A stretch of DNA of 51,425 nucleotides from DASYVD01 sp050693035 (GCA_050693035.1 JBOGWB010000011.1:1-51425); one strand, 5' to 3'. Counted from the first letter of the stretch, positions 26,726 to 36,169 are shown. The notes: generated by a model not told the origin, from the letters alone. Program-made: numbers and translations.

Positions 26726-27628
26726 ATGCGGAGAGCACTCGTCGCAACGACCGTGGTGGTCTTGGTCGGGCTGACCTCACCGGGTGCCCCAGCCCAGAGC
26801 CTCCATCGCGTCGACATCCAGGAGGACGCCTTCGTGCCCGACCGACTGGAGGTGCAGGCGGGGGACACGGTCGGATGGGTGAACCGGGATGACGAGCCGC
26901 AGTCGATCACATCTGAAGACGGATCCTTCGATTCCGGTGCTCTCGATCCGGGCGACGGCTTCGAGATCCGCTTCGAGAACCCCGGAACCTACAAGTATCA
27001 CTCGGCTGCCGAAGCAGACGGCGGGAACCTGACCGGCGTCGTGGTCGTCGTGCCCGTGGACGACAACGACGGCTCCGCCGATCCTGGTTCGGGATCCGGC
27101 TCGGACTCGGAGGTGGCCGCCGGAGAGCCCGGAGCCGCAGCGGCTCCGGGCTCGGACACCGGGTCGTCAGCGGGCCAGGTGACGCTGAGACAGGCCGCGG
27201 CGGTCTCGATACAGGACGACGTGTTCGTCCCTCGCCGGGTCGAGGTCGAGGCGGGCGGAACCGTCGTCTGGCAGCACGTCGGGCAGCGTCCCCACACCGT
27301 TACCGCCTCCGATGGTTCGTTCGACTCGGGGAACATGGAATCTGGCGAATCCTTCTCCCGGGCGTTCTCCCAGCCGGGGACGTACTCCTACTACTGCCGG
27401 TTCCACGGGAGCGCCAGCGGTTCCGGGATGGCCGGCGTGGTCGTCGTCCGGGGCGGGGCGACCGGTGAGGAACCGCCGGGGGAGACCGATGGGACCATCG
27501 ACGAGAACGGCGGCCTCGCGGCTACCGGGAGTTCGCTGCTCTGGGCGCTCGCTGGCGCGGTTGCCCTGCTCGCGACGGGCGCCGGGACCCTGGCGGCCGC
27601 TGCCCGGACGCGGAGACAACCTCGGTAG
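26726..27628 (+). CDS. Secreted two-domain cupredoxin with C-terminal sortase-like anchor
   Basis: The 300-residue protein has a signal peptide (about 1-23) and two plastocyanin-like domains (about 24-110 and 157-242) joined by a Gly/Ser/Asp-rich linker. Domain 2 keeps the type 1 copper ligands: H190, C224, H227 and M235. Domain 1 is clearly homologous (GSFDSG is shared) but has Gln at the first His, and its Cys and Met are missing, so it should not bind copper. After domain 2 come LAATG (264-268), a membrane helix and an Arg-rich tail, the layout of class E sortase (LAxTG) substrates. The product is probably wall-anchored. GAGGGGA before the ATG is a fair ribosome-binding site, with TACGGT at 26693-26698 as a possible -10. 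Confidence 0.88.
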   Translation: MRRALVATTVVVLVGLTSPGAPAQSLHRVDIQEDAFVPDRLEVQAGDTVGWVNRDDEPQSITSEDGSFDSGALDPGDGFEIRFENPGTYKYHSAAEADGGNLTGVVVVVPVDDNDGSADPGSGSGSDSEVAAGEPGAAAAPGSDTGSSAGQVTLRQAAAVSIQDDVFVPRRVEVEAGGTVVWQHVGQRPHTVTASDGSFDSGNMESGESFSRAFSQPGTYSYYCRFHGSASGSGMAGVVVVRGGATGEEPPGETDGTIDENGGLAATGSSLLWALAGAVALLATGAGTLAAAARTRRQPR

Positions 27629-27701
27629 ATCGCGGTTCCTTGCCCGGTCCCCGGTGTGGTAGGTTCCGGCCCACCGTCGGGACGCCTGGGGGGTCGATCG
27701 T

Positions 27702-30700
27702 ATGAAGCGTTTCCGTTCTCGGGCAGCACGCCCGGCTCGGCTCACACTGGCATTCTCCGCAGTCATGGCCATGGTTGCCGGGCTCCCGTCGCCCGCTCGG
27801 GCCGCTCCCACCGAGCTCTTCCTCTCCGAGTACATCGAGGGCACGAGCAACAACAAGGCCCTGGAGATCTTCAACGGGACCGGGGCAACGGTCGACCTCG
27901 TCGCGGGCGGCTACAACGTTCAGTTCTTCTTCAACGGCAGCGCATCCGCCGGTCTCACGATCTTCCTGAGCGGTCCAGGCAGCATGGTTGCTTCCGGAGA
28001 TGTCTTCGTCCTGGCGCAGTCCTTCGCGAGCGCTCCGATCCTGGCGCAGGCGGACCAGACGAATGGCGCCGGGTGGTTCAACGGCGACGACGCCGTCCTC
28101 CTACGGAAGAACGGCGTGGTTATCGACTCGATCGGACAGGTCGGATTCGACCCGGGGACAGAGTGGGGGACGGGGCTGACCTCCACGATGGACAACACCC
28201 TGCGCCGGAAGGACTCCATCCAGGCCGGAGACATCAACCCGTTCGATGCCTTCGACCCCGCGGTCGAGTGGGACGGCTTCGCCACCGACACGTTTGACGG
28301 CCTCGGTTCGCACGGAGGCAATCCCGTGGTGGCCGATTGCGGAGGGCCACTTGCCACCGATGAAGGAACGGCCGCCACACGCACCGTTACCGCCTCGGAC
28401 GAGGACGGGCGGGTCACGGACATCGCCATCACCGACGTGACGCCGTCCCCCGCCCCAGGGACCATCACCCTCGGGAACCTCCAGCCGGCTCCCGCGGTGG
28501 GGGGAACGGCCTCGGCGGACGTGACGGTCGATGCGAATACCCCGGCAGGCACGTACACCGTCACGATCAGGGCGACGAACGACGACCCCACGCCCCAGAG
28601 TGGCTCGTGCACCCTCACCGTCCAGGTCCGGCCGCCGCCCACCCCGATCTACGAGATCCAGGGGGACGGTGCAGCTTCTCCGTTCGCCGGGATGCAGAAG
28701 CGGACCACCGGCGTGGTTACCGTCGTCCTGGGCGGCGGGTTCTTCATGCAGGACCCTGACGGCGACGACGACCCCGACACCTCCGACGGCATCTTCGCGT
28801 TCACGGGGAACGCGACCGCCCGGACGCTGGCCCCCGGGGACCTCGTCGACGTGACCGGTACCGTGGTCGAGTTCCGGCCGAGTAGCCGCCCGCGCGATCT
28901 GACACTCACCGAGTTCTCTCCAGCGACGGTGACGAAGACCGGGACCGGCTCGCCGCTCCCGGCGGCCGTGGCCATCACCGACCGCCCGGACGAGGTGATC
29001 GATCCGGACGGCATCGACACGTTCGAGCAGCTCGAGGGCATGCTGGTCTCGATCGGCACGCCGAGGGTCTCCGGCCCGACCAACGACTTCGGTGAGTTGG
29101 TCGTGGCAGCCTCGGGTGACCAGCCGAACACGACGGCGGGAGGGAACTTCCTGGTTCGACCGCTCGGCGGCGAGATGGTCGACTACAACCCCGAGCGGAT
29201 CATGGTGGACGACGAGGCTCGGGTCCCCGGGGGAACCGGCAGCGGGACCCGGATCAACGACCCCATGGTCCCGGCCACGGTGGGAGACACCGCCACCGGG
29301 GACATCGTGGGCGCCCTCGACTACCAGTTCAGCAACTACCGCGTGCAGGCCAGCCACCTGGTCGGCTCCGTCCTCACCGGCTCTCCGCCGGCGTCGCCCG
29401 TGGGCGAGCTTCGGTCGCTTGAGCCGTTCGAGGGGCGCATCGCCACCTTCAACGTCGAGAACCTGTTCGACTGCGTGAACGCCCCGGACAAGGACGACCG
29501 GGCCTCGTGCAACGCCGCCGCGCTGGCGGCGCTGGAGACACAGGTGTCCAAACTGGCCATGGGCTTCGAGCAGGAGCTCGGGAGCCCAGAGATCGTGATC
29601 GTCGAGGAGACGGAGAACTCCCTGGTCCTCACGGGAGACGCCAACGGCTTCGTGCCGGGCACGACGATCGAGGCGCTCCTGCCGCGCCTGGAGGGGAACT
29701 GGGATGCCGTCTCCTTCGACGCCAGCGACGAGCGGGGGATCGAGGTGGCGTTCGCGTTCAACACCGACCGGGTCACGCTGGACGACGCATTCCTCGCCAC
29801 GGACATCCTGGACGACGGCGGGCTGTTCAGCGGAAGCGACACGATCCGACCCGGTAGGGAGCCACTCGTGGGCTTGTTCACCCTCGACGACATCGACCTG
29901 ATCCTCGTGGGGAACCACCTGAAGTCGAAGGGCGGCCCGCAGTTCGGCGTGGACCCGGTGGAAGCCGGGGATGATCCGCTGTACGGAGCGTTCCAGCCAC
30001 CTCAGCGGTGGACGGAGACACAGCTCCGTCACCAGCAAGCCGACTACGTCCGGGATGTGGTGGATCTGCTGCTCGCCGACCCGGAGAACCCTCGCAGCAT
30101 CCTGGTAGGCGGAGACCTCAACGACTTCGCCTTCCCCGAGCCCGGTGAGGGCAACGACACGGTGGCCCGGATCGCGACGTCACCGACCGATCCCCTCACC
30201 AACATCATCCCGCTCGTTCCCGAGGAGCGGCGGTATACCTTCATCTTCGAGGGCAACTCTCAGGTGCTCGACCACATGCTCCTCAACGAAGAGCTGTTCG
30301 GGCTGCTCCGCGACCAGGACATCGCCCACTTCAACACCGATTTCCCCAGCGCCTTCGGCTCGAACCCCGCGGTAACGCTGCGGTCGTCGGACCACGACCC
30401 GATGGTCGCGTACCTCTGCACCGACGCCACGGCACCCACGCTGTCGGTGTCCGTTTCTCCAGATCGCCTGTGGCCCCCGAACCACAAGTACGTCACGGTC
30501 GAGGCCACGACCGCCGTGTCGGATGACCGAGATCCCGCCCCTTCCGTGGCGCTCGACTCGGTGACGTCCAACGAGCCGGATGACGCCCCAGGGGACGCGG
30601 ACGGGAACACGCAGGACGACGTGGTGATCGTGGACGACGACACCTTCAGGCTTCGTGCGGAGCGCTCCGAGGAAGGAACGGGACGCGTCTACACCGTCAC

Positions 30701-30779
30701 CTATTCGGCCACCGACGCTTGCGGGAACGTGACGGTGGCCACGGCTACGGTCACGGTTCCGCTCTCCTTCAAGGGATAG
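27702..30779 (+). CDS. Secreted lamin-tail and endonuclease/exonuclease/phosphatase-fold nuclease
   Basis: The 1025-residue exported protein starts with a signal peptide ending ARAAP. Then come a lamin-tail domain (about 36-175, ELFLSEYIEGTSNNKALEIFN), an Ig-like segment, an OB-like stretch (about 310-560) and an EEP nuclease domain (about 590-915). The nuclease motifs are RIATFNVENLFD, VGNHLKSKG, GGDLNDF and RSSDHDPM, the core metal-site and catalytic residues of the ExeM/NucH class of extracellular DNases. A C-terminal domain (about 920-1025) contains RLWPPNHKYVTV and TYSATDACGN, also found in the next gene. The likely role is degradation of extracellular DNA for nutrient use or biofilm turnover. 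TAGGTT at 27660-27665 is a possible -10. Confidence 0.9.
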   Translation: MKRFRSRAARPARLTLAFSAVMAMVAGLPSPARAAPTELFLSEYIEGTSNNKALEIFNGTGATVDLVAGGYNVQFFFNGSASAGLTIFLSGPGSMVASGDVFVLAQSFASAPILAQADQTNGAGWFNGDDAVLLRKNGVVIDSIGQVGFDPGTEWGTGLTSTMDNTLRRKDSIQAGDINPFDAFDPAVEWDGFATDTFDGLGSHGGNPVVADCGGPLATDEGTAATRTVTASDEDGRVTDIAITDVTPSPAPGTITLGNLQPAPAVGGTASADVTVDANTPAGTYTVTIRATNDDPTPQSGSCTLTVQVRPPPTPIYEIQGDGAASPFAGMQKRTTGVVTVVLGGGFFMQDPDGDDDPDTSDGIFAFTGNATARTLAPGDLVDVTGTVVEFRPSSRPRDLTLTEFSPATVTKTGTGSPLPAAVAITDRPDEVIDPDGIDTFEQLEGMLVSIGTPRVSGPTNDFGELVVAASGDQPNTTAGGNFLVRPLGGEMVDYNPERIMVDDEARVPGGTGSGTRINDPMVPATVGDTATGDIVGALDYQFSNYRVQASHLVGSVLTGSPPASPVGELRSLEPFEGRIATFNVENLFDCVNAPDKDDRASCNAAALAALETQVSKLAMGFEQELGSPEIVIVEETENSLVLTGDANGFVPGTTIEALLPRLEGNWDAVSFDASDERGIEVAFAFNTDRVTLDDAFLATDILDDGGLFSGSDTIRPGREPLVGLFTLDDIDLILVGNHLKSKGGPQFGVDPVEAGDDPLYGAFQPPQRWTETQLRHQQADYVRDVVDLLLADPENPRSILVGGDLNDFAFPEPGEGNDTVARIATSPTDPLTNIIPLVPEERRYTFIFEGNSQVLDHMLLNEELFGLLRDQDIAHFNTDFPSAFGSNPAVTLRSSDHDPMVAYLCTDATAPTLSVSVSPDRLWPPNHKYVTVEATTAVSDDRDPAPSVALDSVTSNEPDDAPGDADGNTQDDVVIVDDDTFRLRAERSEEGTGRVYTVTYSATDACGNVTVATATVTVPLSFKG

Positions 30780-30949
30780 GCCACCGGTCCGAGGAGTCGG
30801 CTCTCTCGGCGGGGCCGGACGCCCGACCTCTTTTGGCTCGCCCGGGTCACGCGTGTACTAGCCCGCGGGGACTAAGGCTCCTCCAGCGAACGGCCGATAT
30901 CAACCACAGGAGCTTCCAAGGAGCCTGCCCGAGATGGCGGAGGGATAGA

Positions 30950-31882
30950 GTGGCCCGCATCGCATGGACGCCGCGGAGTTGGGCCGGAGCGTTCCTCGCT
31001 CTGGTCACCGCCGCCGTCCTGCTGCCCGGGCCCGCGGAGGCCGCTCCGGGCGAGCTCTTCCTGTCGGAGTACGTCGAGGGAACCTCCAACAACCGGGCCC
31101 TGGAGGTCTTCAACGGGACCGGCGAGGCGGTCGACCTCTCCGCCGGGGGCTACAACGTCCAGATCTACACCAACGGCGGGGTCTCACCGGCGTTCTTGGT
31201 CTTCCTCGCCGGGACCGTCCCCGCGGGAGACGTCTTCGTCCTGGCCTCCGCGTTCGCCGACATGGCCATCATCTCCCGAGCCAACCAGCTCACCACGGCG
31301 TTCCCGTTCGGCGGCGACGACGCGGTGGTGCTTCGGAAGAGCGGTCAGGTCATCGACTCGATCGGACAGGTGGGCTTCGACCCGGGGACCGAATGGGGGG
31401 ACGGCCTGACCTCCACCGCCGACAACACCCTCCGTCGGAGGGGGAGCGTCGAGTGGGGTGACCAGAATCCCTGGGATGCCTTCGATCCCGCCCTGGAGTG
31501 GGAGGGGTACCCGACCGACACGTTCGACGGGCTCGGCTGGCACTCCGCGTGCGAGACCAATCCGCCGGACCTGACGGTCACTCTGACCCCGGGAAGGCTG
31601 TGGCCGGCCAACCACAAGATGGTCCGGGTTGACGCGAGCGTATCGGCCACGGACGACACGGACCCTTCACCGGCCATCGAGCTCGTGTCCGTGGTATCGA
31701 GCGAGCCGGGTGACGCGGACGACATCGTCGTCCTCGGCCGGGATCAGTTCGAGCTCCGGGCGGAGCGATCGGGCAGCGGGGCAGGGCGCGTCTACACCGT
31801 CACCTACCGCGCCACCGACGCCTGCGGGAACTCGGCCCAGGAATGGGCCATCGTGTTCGTTCCTCACGACTTCGGGGGCTGA
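30950..31882 (+). CDS. Secreted lamin-tail protein, nuclease-less paralogue of the preceding gene
   Basis: The roughly 310-residue protein has a signal peptide ending AEAAP, then a lamin-tail domain (ELFLSEYVEGTSNNRALEVFN) nearly identical in layout to that of the preceding nuclease, then the same C-terminal domain (RLWPANHKMVRV, TYRATDACGN). The Ig-like, OB-like and nuclease parts are absent. Start GTG 30950 was chosen for the signal peptide it yields and for GGAGGG upstream; the open frame extends further 5' but that part overlaps the preceding gene and is not conserved. It is 170 bases downstream on the same strand. The most economical reading is tandem duplication followed by loss of the middle. 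It may be a DNA- or surface-binding accessory. Confidence 0.82.
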   Translation: MARIAWTPRSWAGAFLALVTAAVLLPGPAEAAPGELFLSEYVEGTSNNRALEVFNGTGEAVDLSAGGYNVQIYTNGGVSPAFLVFLAGTVPAGDVFVLASAFADMAIISRANQLTTAFPFGGDDAVVLRKSGQVIDSIGQVGFDPGTEWGDGLTSTADNTLRRRGSVEWGDQNPWDAFDPALEWEGYPTDTFDGLGWHSACETNPPDLTVTLTPGRLWPANHKMVRVDASVSATDDTDPSPAIELVSVVSSEPGDADDIVVLGRDQFELRAERSGSGAGRVYTVTYRATDACGNSAQEWAIVFVPHDFGG

Positions 31883-31969
31883 CGCTCCCGCAGCTCCCAA
31901 GGGCAACGTCACCTCCTCGCCGCGCTCAGTGCATACTGTTAGCCGGCATACCCAAGGGAGGAGATCGCC

Positions 31970-32506
31970 ATGAAGGCCCTCGTCGTGATCGACATGCTGA
32001 ACGACTTCGTCACCGGGAAGATCGCCAATCCCCGGGCCAAACGGATCATCCCGAACATCCGGGACCTCGTTGAGAAAGCTCGCTCCGACCGGAGCGACTG
32101 GCTCGTCGTGTACGCGAACGACGCCCACCTCCCCGGGGACTTCGAGCTCGAGGTGTGGGGCGAGCACGCCATGGCCGGGACCCCCGGCGCGGAGATCATC
32201 CCCGAGCTGGAGGCGGCCCGCGAGGACTTCGTCCTCCCGAAGAGGACCTACTCCTCTTTCTACGAGACCGGCCTGGATCCGCTGCTCCGGCAGTTCGACG
32301 TGGACACCCTGGTGCTCACCGGCCAACACACGAACATCTGCCTCCGGCATACGACCGCCGAGGCCTTCTTCCGCGGCTACAAGGTCATGGTCCCCAAGGA
32401 CGCGGTCGAGGCTCCCTCTGAGGAGGATCATCAAGCCGGTCTGGCCTACCTCGAGGCGATCTACAAGGCGGACCTCCCCTACACGAAGGAAGTCCTGGAG
32501 GGCTAG
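31970..32506 (+). CDS. Isochorismatase-family cysteine hydrolase (nicotinamidase-like)
   Basis: The 178-residue cytoplasmic protein has the family triad: D8 in VVIDMLNDF, K91 in LPKRTYSSF, and C124 in TNICLRHTTAEAF. The D-x-N-D-F start and the Cys-Leu-His-Thr stretch resemble nicotinamidase/isochorismatase-like hydrolases common in actinobacteria and archaea. The metal-site His residues typical of PncA are only partly obvious, so the substrate remains open. GGGAGGAG seven to eight bases before the ATG is a strong ribosome-binding site. It converges with the carboxypeptidase gene across a hairpin. Confidence 0.87.
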   Translation: MKALVVIDMLNDFVTGKIANPRAKRIIPNIRDLVEKARSDRSDWLVVYANDAHLPGDFELEVWGEHAMAGTPGAEIIPELEAAREDFVLPKRTYSSFYETGLDPLLRQFDVDTLVLTGQHTNICLRHTTAEAFFRGYKVMVPKDAVEAPSEEDHQAGLAYLEAIYKADLPYTKEVLEG

Positions 32507-32526
32507 GCTCGTCCGCCCGGGCGAGC
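32507..32526. terminator. Bidirectional terminator-like hairpin
   Basis: GCTCGTCCG, two bases, CGGGCGAGC: a nine-pair stem with one G-U/T-G wobble, placed right after the isochorismatase stop and six bases before the end of the convergent carboxypeptidase gene. Confidence 0.5.
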
Positions 32527-32531
32527 TGAGG

Positions 32532-34310
32532 CTACCGGGCCCGCTCCGCCAGGATCCGAACCACGGCGTCCTCGATGCGGACCGCCGTTGACTTCGACGT
32601 CCCCGAGACGAGGATGGAGAACTCCGCCCATGTGGCCCGGCGGTCCAGCCAGACGTAGCCTGACAGCGCCGACACGCCGACCAGCGTCCCCGTCTTGGCC
32701 CGGACCGGCACGCCACCGAGCCGGTTCCCGAGCGTCCCCCAGCCGCCCCCGGGGAGCGAGCTCCGCAGGGCTCCGCCCCAGGGAAGCCCCTCGGCCGTCC
32801 CCAGGAGCCTCGCCAGGCCGGCGGCGGTGACTCGGTTGCCGTAGGAGAGACCCGAGCCGTCGTACGACGTCACCGAGACCCGATGGTCCGCCGCCCACCG
32901 CGCCGTAGCCCCGGCCCCCGAGGCGATGGTCCCGGGTGTCCCGGAGGCCGCCACGCCGAGCCTCTTGCCGAGCACCTCGGCGTGGAAGTTCGAGGACCAC
33001 ACGTTCATCCGGCGGACGATGTCGCCGAGGCGGGGCGAGCGGATGGCGGCGAGCTGGTCCAGGCCACGGGGCGCTCGGCCCGCCCCGGGGTCGCCGGCCA
33101 CCCGGATCCCCCGGGCCTTCAGCCGGCTCGTGAGGTACGTCGCGGCCCTTCGCTCCGGATCCCGCACGTGCCGCCCGCTCTTGGACCGGTTCCCCCGGAA
33201 CGTCAGCGCAGTGGGGAGAGGAACGTGGTAGGTCGGGAAGTACCACCGCCACCCCGGAGCCCACCAGTCACGGGCAAAGTACGTCGTGCTGCCCATCACC
33301 GAGCCCCGGATCCTGCGTACCCCGGCGTCGGCCAGCTTCCTCGCTAGCCGGCGGAGCTGAGGGCGGCCGATGCCGGGGTCGCCCCGGCCCAGGATCCACA
33401 GGTCACCGCGGATGACACCCTTGGAAAGCGACGGCCCCACCACCCTGGTCTCGAACCGGAAACCGGGCCCCAGCGAGTCGAGGATGGCCATCGACAGAAG
33501 GAGCTTCTGGTTGGACGCTGGGATCCGCGGGTCGCGGTCACGGCGCCGATACAGGAACTCCCCGGCCTCACGCACGGACACGCTGACGCTCCGGCCCGCG
33601 GTGAGGCGGTCGATGCGCCGCATCCACGCCGCCTTGACCACTTCGAGGGACAGCACCGGTCCGGAGGCCGCAACGTTCAGGGGATCCTGGGCCGGCCACC
33701 GCGCCCGAAGCCGCATGGTCCCGATGTCGTCCCATCCGAAACAGAGCGAGGCCACCACGGCCGACCCCTCTCCCAGGGTGGCCGTGTCGATCGTCTGCCA
33801 GCCCCACGGCCGCTCCCGTTGGATCCGCACCACCTGACCGGTCTTGTCCGGGGAGATCGTGGCCGAGAGATCCACGCAGTTCCCCGCACCCAGAACGGTC
33901 GCAGCGAGCAGGCTCTCCACCAGCGGGGCCACGGTCACCAGCGCCTCTGGCGAGACGACCTCCGCGCACTCCTCCGTGGCCGGGGCAAGGGCCCGGTACA
34001 CCGCGGTGTGCTCGGGTGCCACGGAGAAGGAGAACGCTCCGTCGGGCCCGGTGGTCCCGGCCTCGAGGAGCTCCCACGATGCCCCGGGCGGGAAACGCTG
34101 GAGCTCGATCCCCCGGCCGGCGGAGCACTCCTCGGGCGCTTCGACCAGTCCGGTCAGACCCAGGGTCTGTCCGGCCGTTACGCTCTCCGCGGAGGAGAGC
34201 AGGGTGGCCCTTCCCGGCTCCTGGGCGGCGGCCGGGCCCGGGAATGACAGCCCGGCGAGCCCCACCGCCACGGCGGTGAGGGCGCGGACACGGGCAGGGG
34301 GCCGGCGCAT
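32532..34310 (-). CDS. dacB: D-alanyl-D-alanine carboxypeptidase/endopeptidase (PBP4/DacB type)
   Basis: The 592-residue exported protein has a signal peptide (about 1-29, ending PAAAQ) and two Ig-like domains (about 33-130 and 135-225) rarely present in DacB. The S13 peptidase domain runs from about 230 to the end. Catalytic motifs are S266-N-Q-K269, S439-S-N441 and K539-T-G541. It trims or cleaves peptidoglycan cross-bridges outside the membrane. ATG 34310 gives the signal peptide; the upstream open frame is non-conserved. It diverges from the methyltransferase gene, with 115 bases between. Confidence 0.9.
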   Translation of the reverse strand: MRRPPARVRALTAVAVGLAGLSFPGPAAAQEPGRATLLSSAESVTAGQTLGLTGLVEAPEECSAGRGIELQRFPPGASWELLEAGTTGPDGAFSFSVAPEHTAVYRALAPATEECAEVVSPEALVTVAPLVESLLAATVLGAGNCVDLSATISPDKTGQVVRIQRERPWGWQTIDTATLGEGSAVVASLCFGWDDIGTMRLRARWPAQDPLNVAASGPVLSLEVVKAAWMRRIDRLTAGRSVSVSVREAGEFLYRRRDRDPRIPASNQKLLLSMAILDSLGPGFRFETRVVGPSLSKGVIRGDLWILGRGDPGIGRPQLRRLARKLADAGVRRIRGSVMGSTTYFARDWWAPGWRWYFPTYHVPLPTALTFRGNRSKSGRHVRDPERRAATYLTSRLKARGIRVAGDPGAGRAPRGLDQLAAIRSPRLGDIVRRMNVWSSNFHAEVLGKRLGVAASGTPGTIASGAGATARWAADHRVSVTSYDGSGLSYGNRVTAAGLARLLGTAEGLPWGGALRSSLPGGGWGTLGNRLGGVPVRAKTGTLVGVSALSGYVWLDRRATWAEFSILVSGTSKSTAVRIEDAVVRILAERAR

Positions 34311-34425
34311 GGTCGCGCCATTGTGGGGCCTGGTCCCACCGCGCTCAATAGCTCGCGCGGGGGATTCGGGCACGCCAAGCGGGGGACGATGGGACTGGCG
34401 CTTTTCGCGCCGATGGGAGAGGCTG

Positions 34426-35166
34426 ATGCGGATGGCCGAGCCTGTGCGCACCGAGGTTCCGCGAGAATTCGAGTGGAAGGGCCCGACTGGCCCCTTCTCG
34501 CTCGCCCTCGCGCCCGGAGTCTTCGCCCCCACTCACACGAGCCGCACCCTCGCCGAGGCCCTGGAGATCCGGCCCGGAGAGACCGTGATCGACGTGGGAT
34601 GCGGGAGCGGGATCCTGTCGTTCGTGGCCGCTCGGATGGGAGCCCGCCGCGTCTACGGGGTCGACATCGTGCCGGCGGCCATCTCCGTGGCCCGGGACAA
34701 CGCCGAGCGGCTGGGTTTGGCGCACCGGACGGAGTTCCGGGCCGGCAACCTCTTCGACCCATTCCCGGACGTGGTGGCCGACGTGATCATCGGTGACGTC
34801 TCCGGCATACCCGACGAGCTTGCGGCGGAGTCGGGTTGGTTCCCCGGCGGATACGGGGGAGGACCCACCGGCTCCGAGGTTCCGGTGGCCATGATCGAAG
34901 CCTCCGCCGAACGCCTGGTCCCGGGGGGGCGGATGTATCTGCCCACCGGGACGATCCAGTTCGAGGACCGGGTCCTCGAAGCCGCCCGCCGGGTGTTCGG
35001 CGCAGCGAACCTGGAGGCCATCCTTCAGCGGGAGTTCCCCCTCCCCGGGCTCCTGGCGAAGTCGAAGGCCCTGGCCCGTCTCATGGCCGAGGGGCTCGTC
35101 ACCCTCCGGCAACGGGGGAGCCGGCTCCTCTGGCGATTGGCGATCTGGCGCTGCGTCCGTCCGTAG
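34426..35166 (+). CDS. SAM-dependent methyltransferase
   Basis: The 246-residue protein has a Rossmann methyltransferase core: motif I VIDVGCGSGILSFVAA, motif II VYGVDIVPAAI, and an IIGDVSGIP motif IV. The pattern resembles PrmA-type and small-molecule methyltransferases; the target is not evident. ATG 34426 has GGAGAGG just upstream. The stop is four bases before the GTG of the enoyl reductase gene, so the two form an operon. This pairing suggests a link to lipid or envelope metabolism but does not prove it. Confidence 0.82.
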   Translation: MRMAEPVRTEVPREFEWKGPTGPFSLALAPGVFAPTHTSRTLAEALEIRPGETVIDVGCGSGILSFVAARMGARRVYGVDIVPAAISVARDNAERLGLAHRTEFRAGNLFDPFPDVVADVIIGDVSGIPDELAAESGWFPGGYGGGPTGSEVPVAMIEASAERLVPGGRMYLPTGTIQFEDRVLEAARRVFGAANLEAILQREFPLPGLLAKSKALARLMAEGLVTLRQRGSRLLWRLAIWRCVRP

Positions 35167-35170
35167 GCCG

Positions 35171-35968
35171 GTGCTCCTCGATGACAAGAAGCTCCTCGTC
35201 ACGGGAGTCCTGACCCCCCAGAGCATCGCGTTCGCCGTAGCCCGGGCAGCTCAGGAGGAAGGCGCCGAGCTGGTCCTGACGGGGTTCGGGCGCGGGATGT
35301 CCTTGACCGAACGTTCTGCCAAGCGGCTCCCCGACCGCCCCGACGTCCTGGAGCTCGACGTCAATGACCCCTCCCACGTCCAGCGAGCCGCCCGGGACCT
35401 GGAAGCCCGGTGGGGGAGGCTCGACGGCGCGCTCCACGCCATCGCCTTCGCCCCCGAGGATGCCCTCGGAGGGAACTTCCTCCGGACCCCCTGGGAGAGC
35501 GCCGCCGCCGCCCTCCGGACCAGCGCGTACTCGCTCAAGGAGCTGGTCGTCGGGCTCCTGCCGCTCCTCTCCGTCAACGGCGCCGGGGTGGTTGCCCTCG
35601 ACTTCGACGCCTCCGTGGCGTGGCCCGCCTACGACTGGATGGGAGTCTCGAAGGCCGCCCTGGAGTCGGTGACCCGGTACCTGGCCCGCGACGTCGGCCG
35701 TCACGGGATCAGGGTGAACTGCGTGGCGGCGGGCCCGGTGCGGACGGTGGCGGCCAAGGGCATCCCTGGATTCGACCGGTTCATCGACGTGTGGCACCGC
35801 CGGGCTCCGGCGGGATGGGACGTGACGGATCCGGCGCCGATCGCCGATGCGTGCGTGTTCCTCCTCTCCGACCGAGCCCGCCGGATCACCGGAGAGATCC
35901 TTCACGTCGACGGGGGCTTCCACGCCATGGGCACCGATCTTCCGGAAGAGGACCCGCCGCCGGGTTGA
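35171..35968 (+). CDS. fabI: NADH-dependent enoyl-ACP reductase (FabI/InhA type)
   Basis: The 265-residue protein is a short-chain dehydrogenase of the FabI class. It begins KLLVTGVLTPQSIAFAVARAAQEEGAELVLTGF, the InhA-like form of the NADH-binding loop, and has the FabI catalytic pair Y154-x6-K161 in YDWMGVSK, LDFD, and the AAGPVRTVA loop of the substrate-binding lid. It catalyses the last reductive step of fatty-acid elongation on ACP-bound substrates and is closer in sequence to mycobacterial InhA than to E. coli FabI. The start is GTG 35171, four bases after the methyltransferase stop. No other fatty-acid genes lie nearby. Confidence 0.9.
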   Translation: MLLDDKKLLVTGVLTPQSIAFAVARAAQEEGAELVLTGFGRGMSLTERSAKRLPDRPDVLELDVNDPSHVQRAARDLEARWGRLDGALHAIAFAPEDALGGNFLRTPWESAAAALRTSAYSLKELVVGLLPLLSVNGAGVVALDFDASVAWPAYDWMGVSKAALESVTRYLARDVGRHGIRVNCVAAGPVRTVAAKGIPGFDRFIDVWHRRAPAGWDVTDPAPIADACVFLLSDRARRITGEILHVDGGFHAMGTDLPEEDPPPG

Positions 35969-36006
35969 GGCCGGGAGGTGCCCGGGAAGCCAGGCTCAGG
36001 CCGAAT

Positions 36007-36022
36007 TAGTCATAAGTGACTA
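36007..36022. promoter_or_regulatory. Operator-like inverted repeat
   Basis: TAGTCA, TAAG, TGACTA: a perfect 6-base inverted repeat in the 213-base gap between the enoyl reductase and HtrA genes. The half-site TAGTCA also occurs in the palindrome at 22055-22064. The regulator is not known. Confidence 0.35.
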
Positions 36023-36169
36023 TGAAGGTCCCTCGGCCGGAATGCCGATACAACCCGCGAAGGAAGCCTGCCCGGCCGCCGGGACCCCCCTTCGTGGCCA
36101 GGTCCAGCCCGCGAAGATGCCTCCGGAAACGCTCCGGTGGCCGGGTCAGGCTCCTTCGATCCCCCTTGG

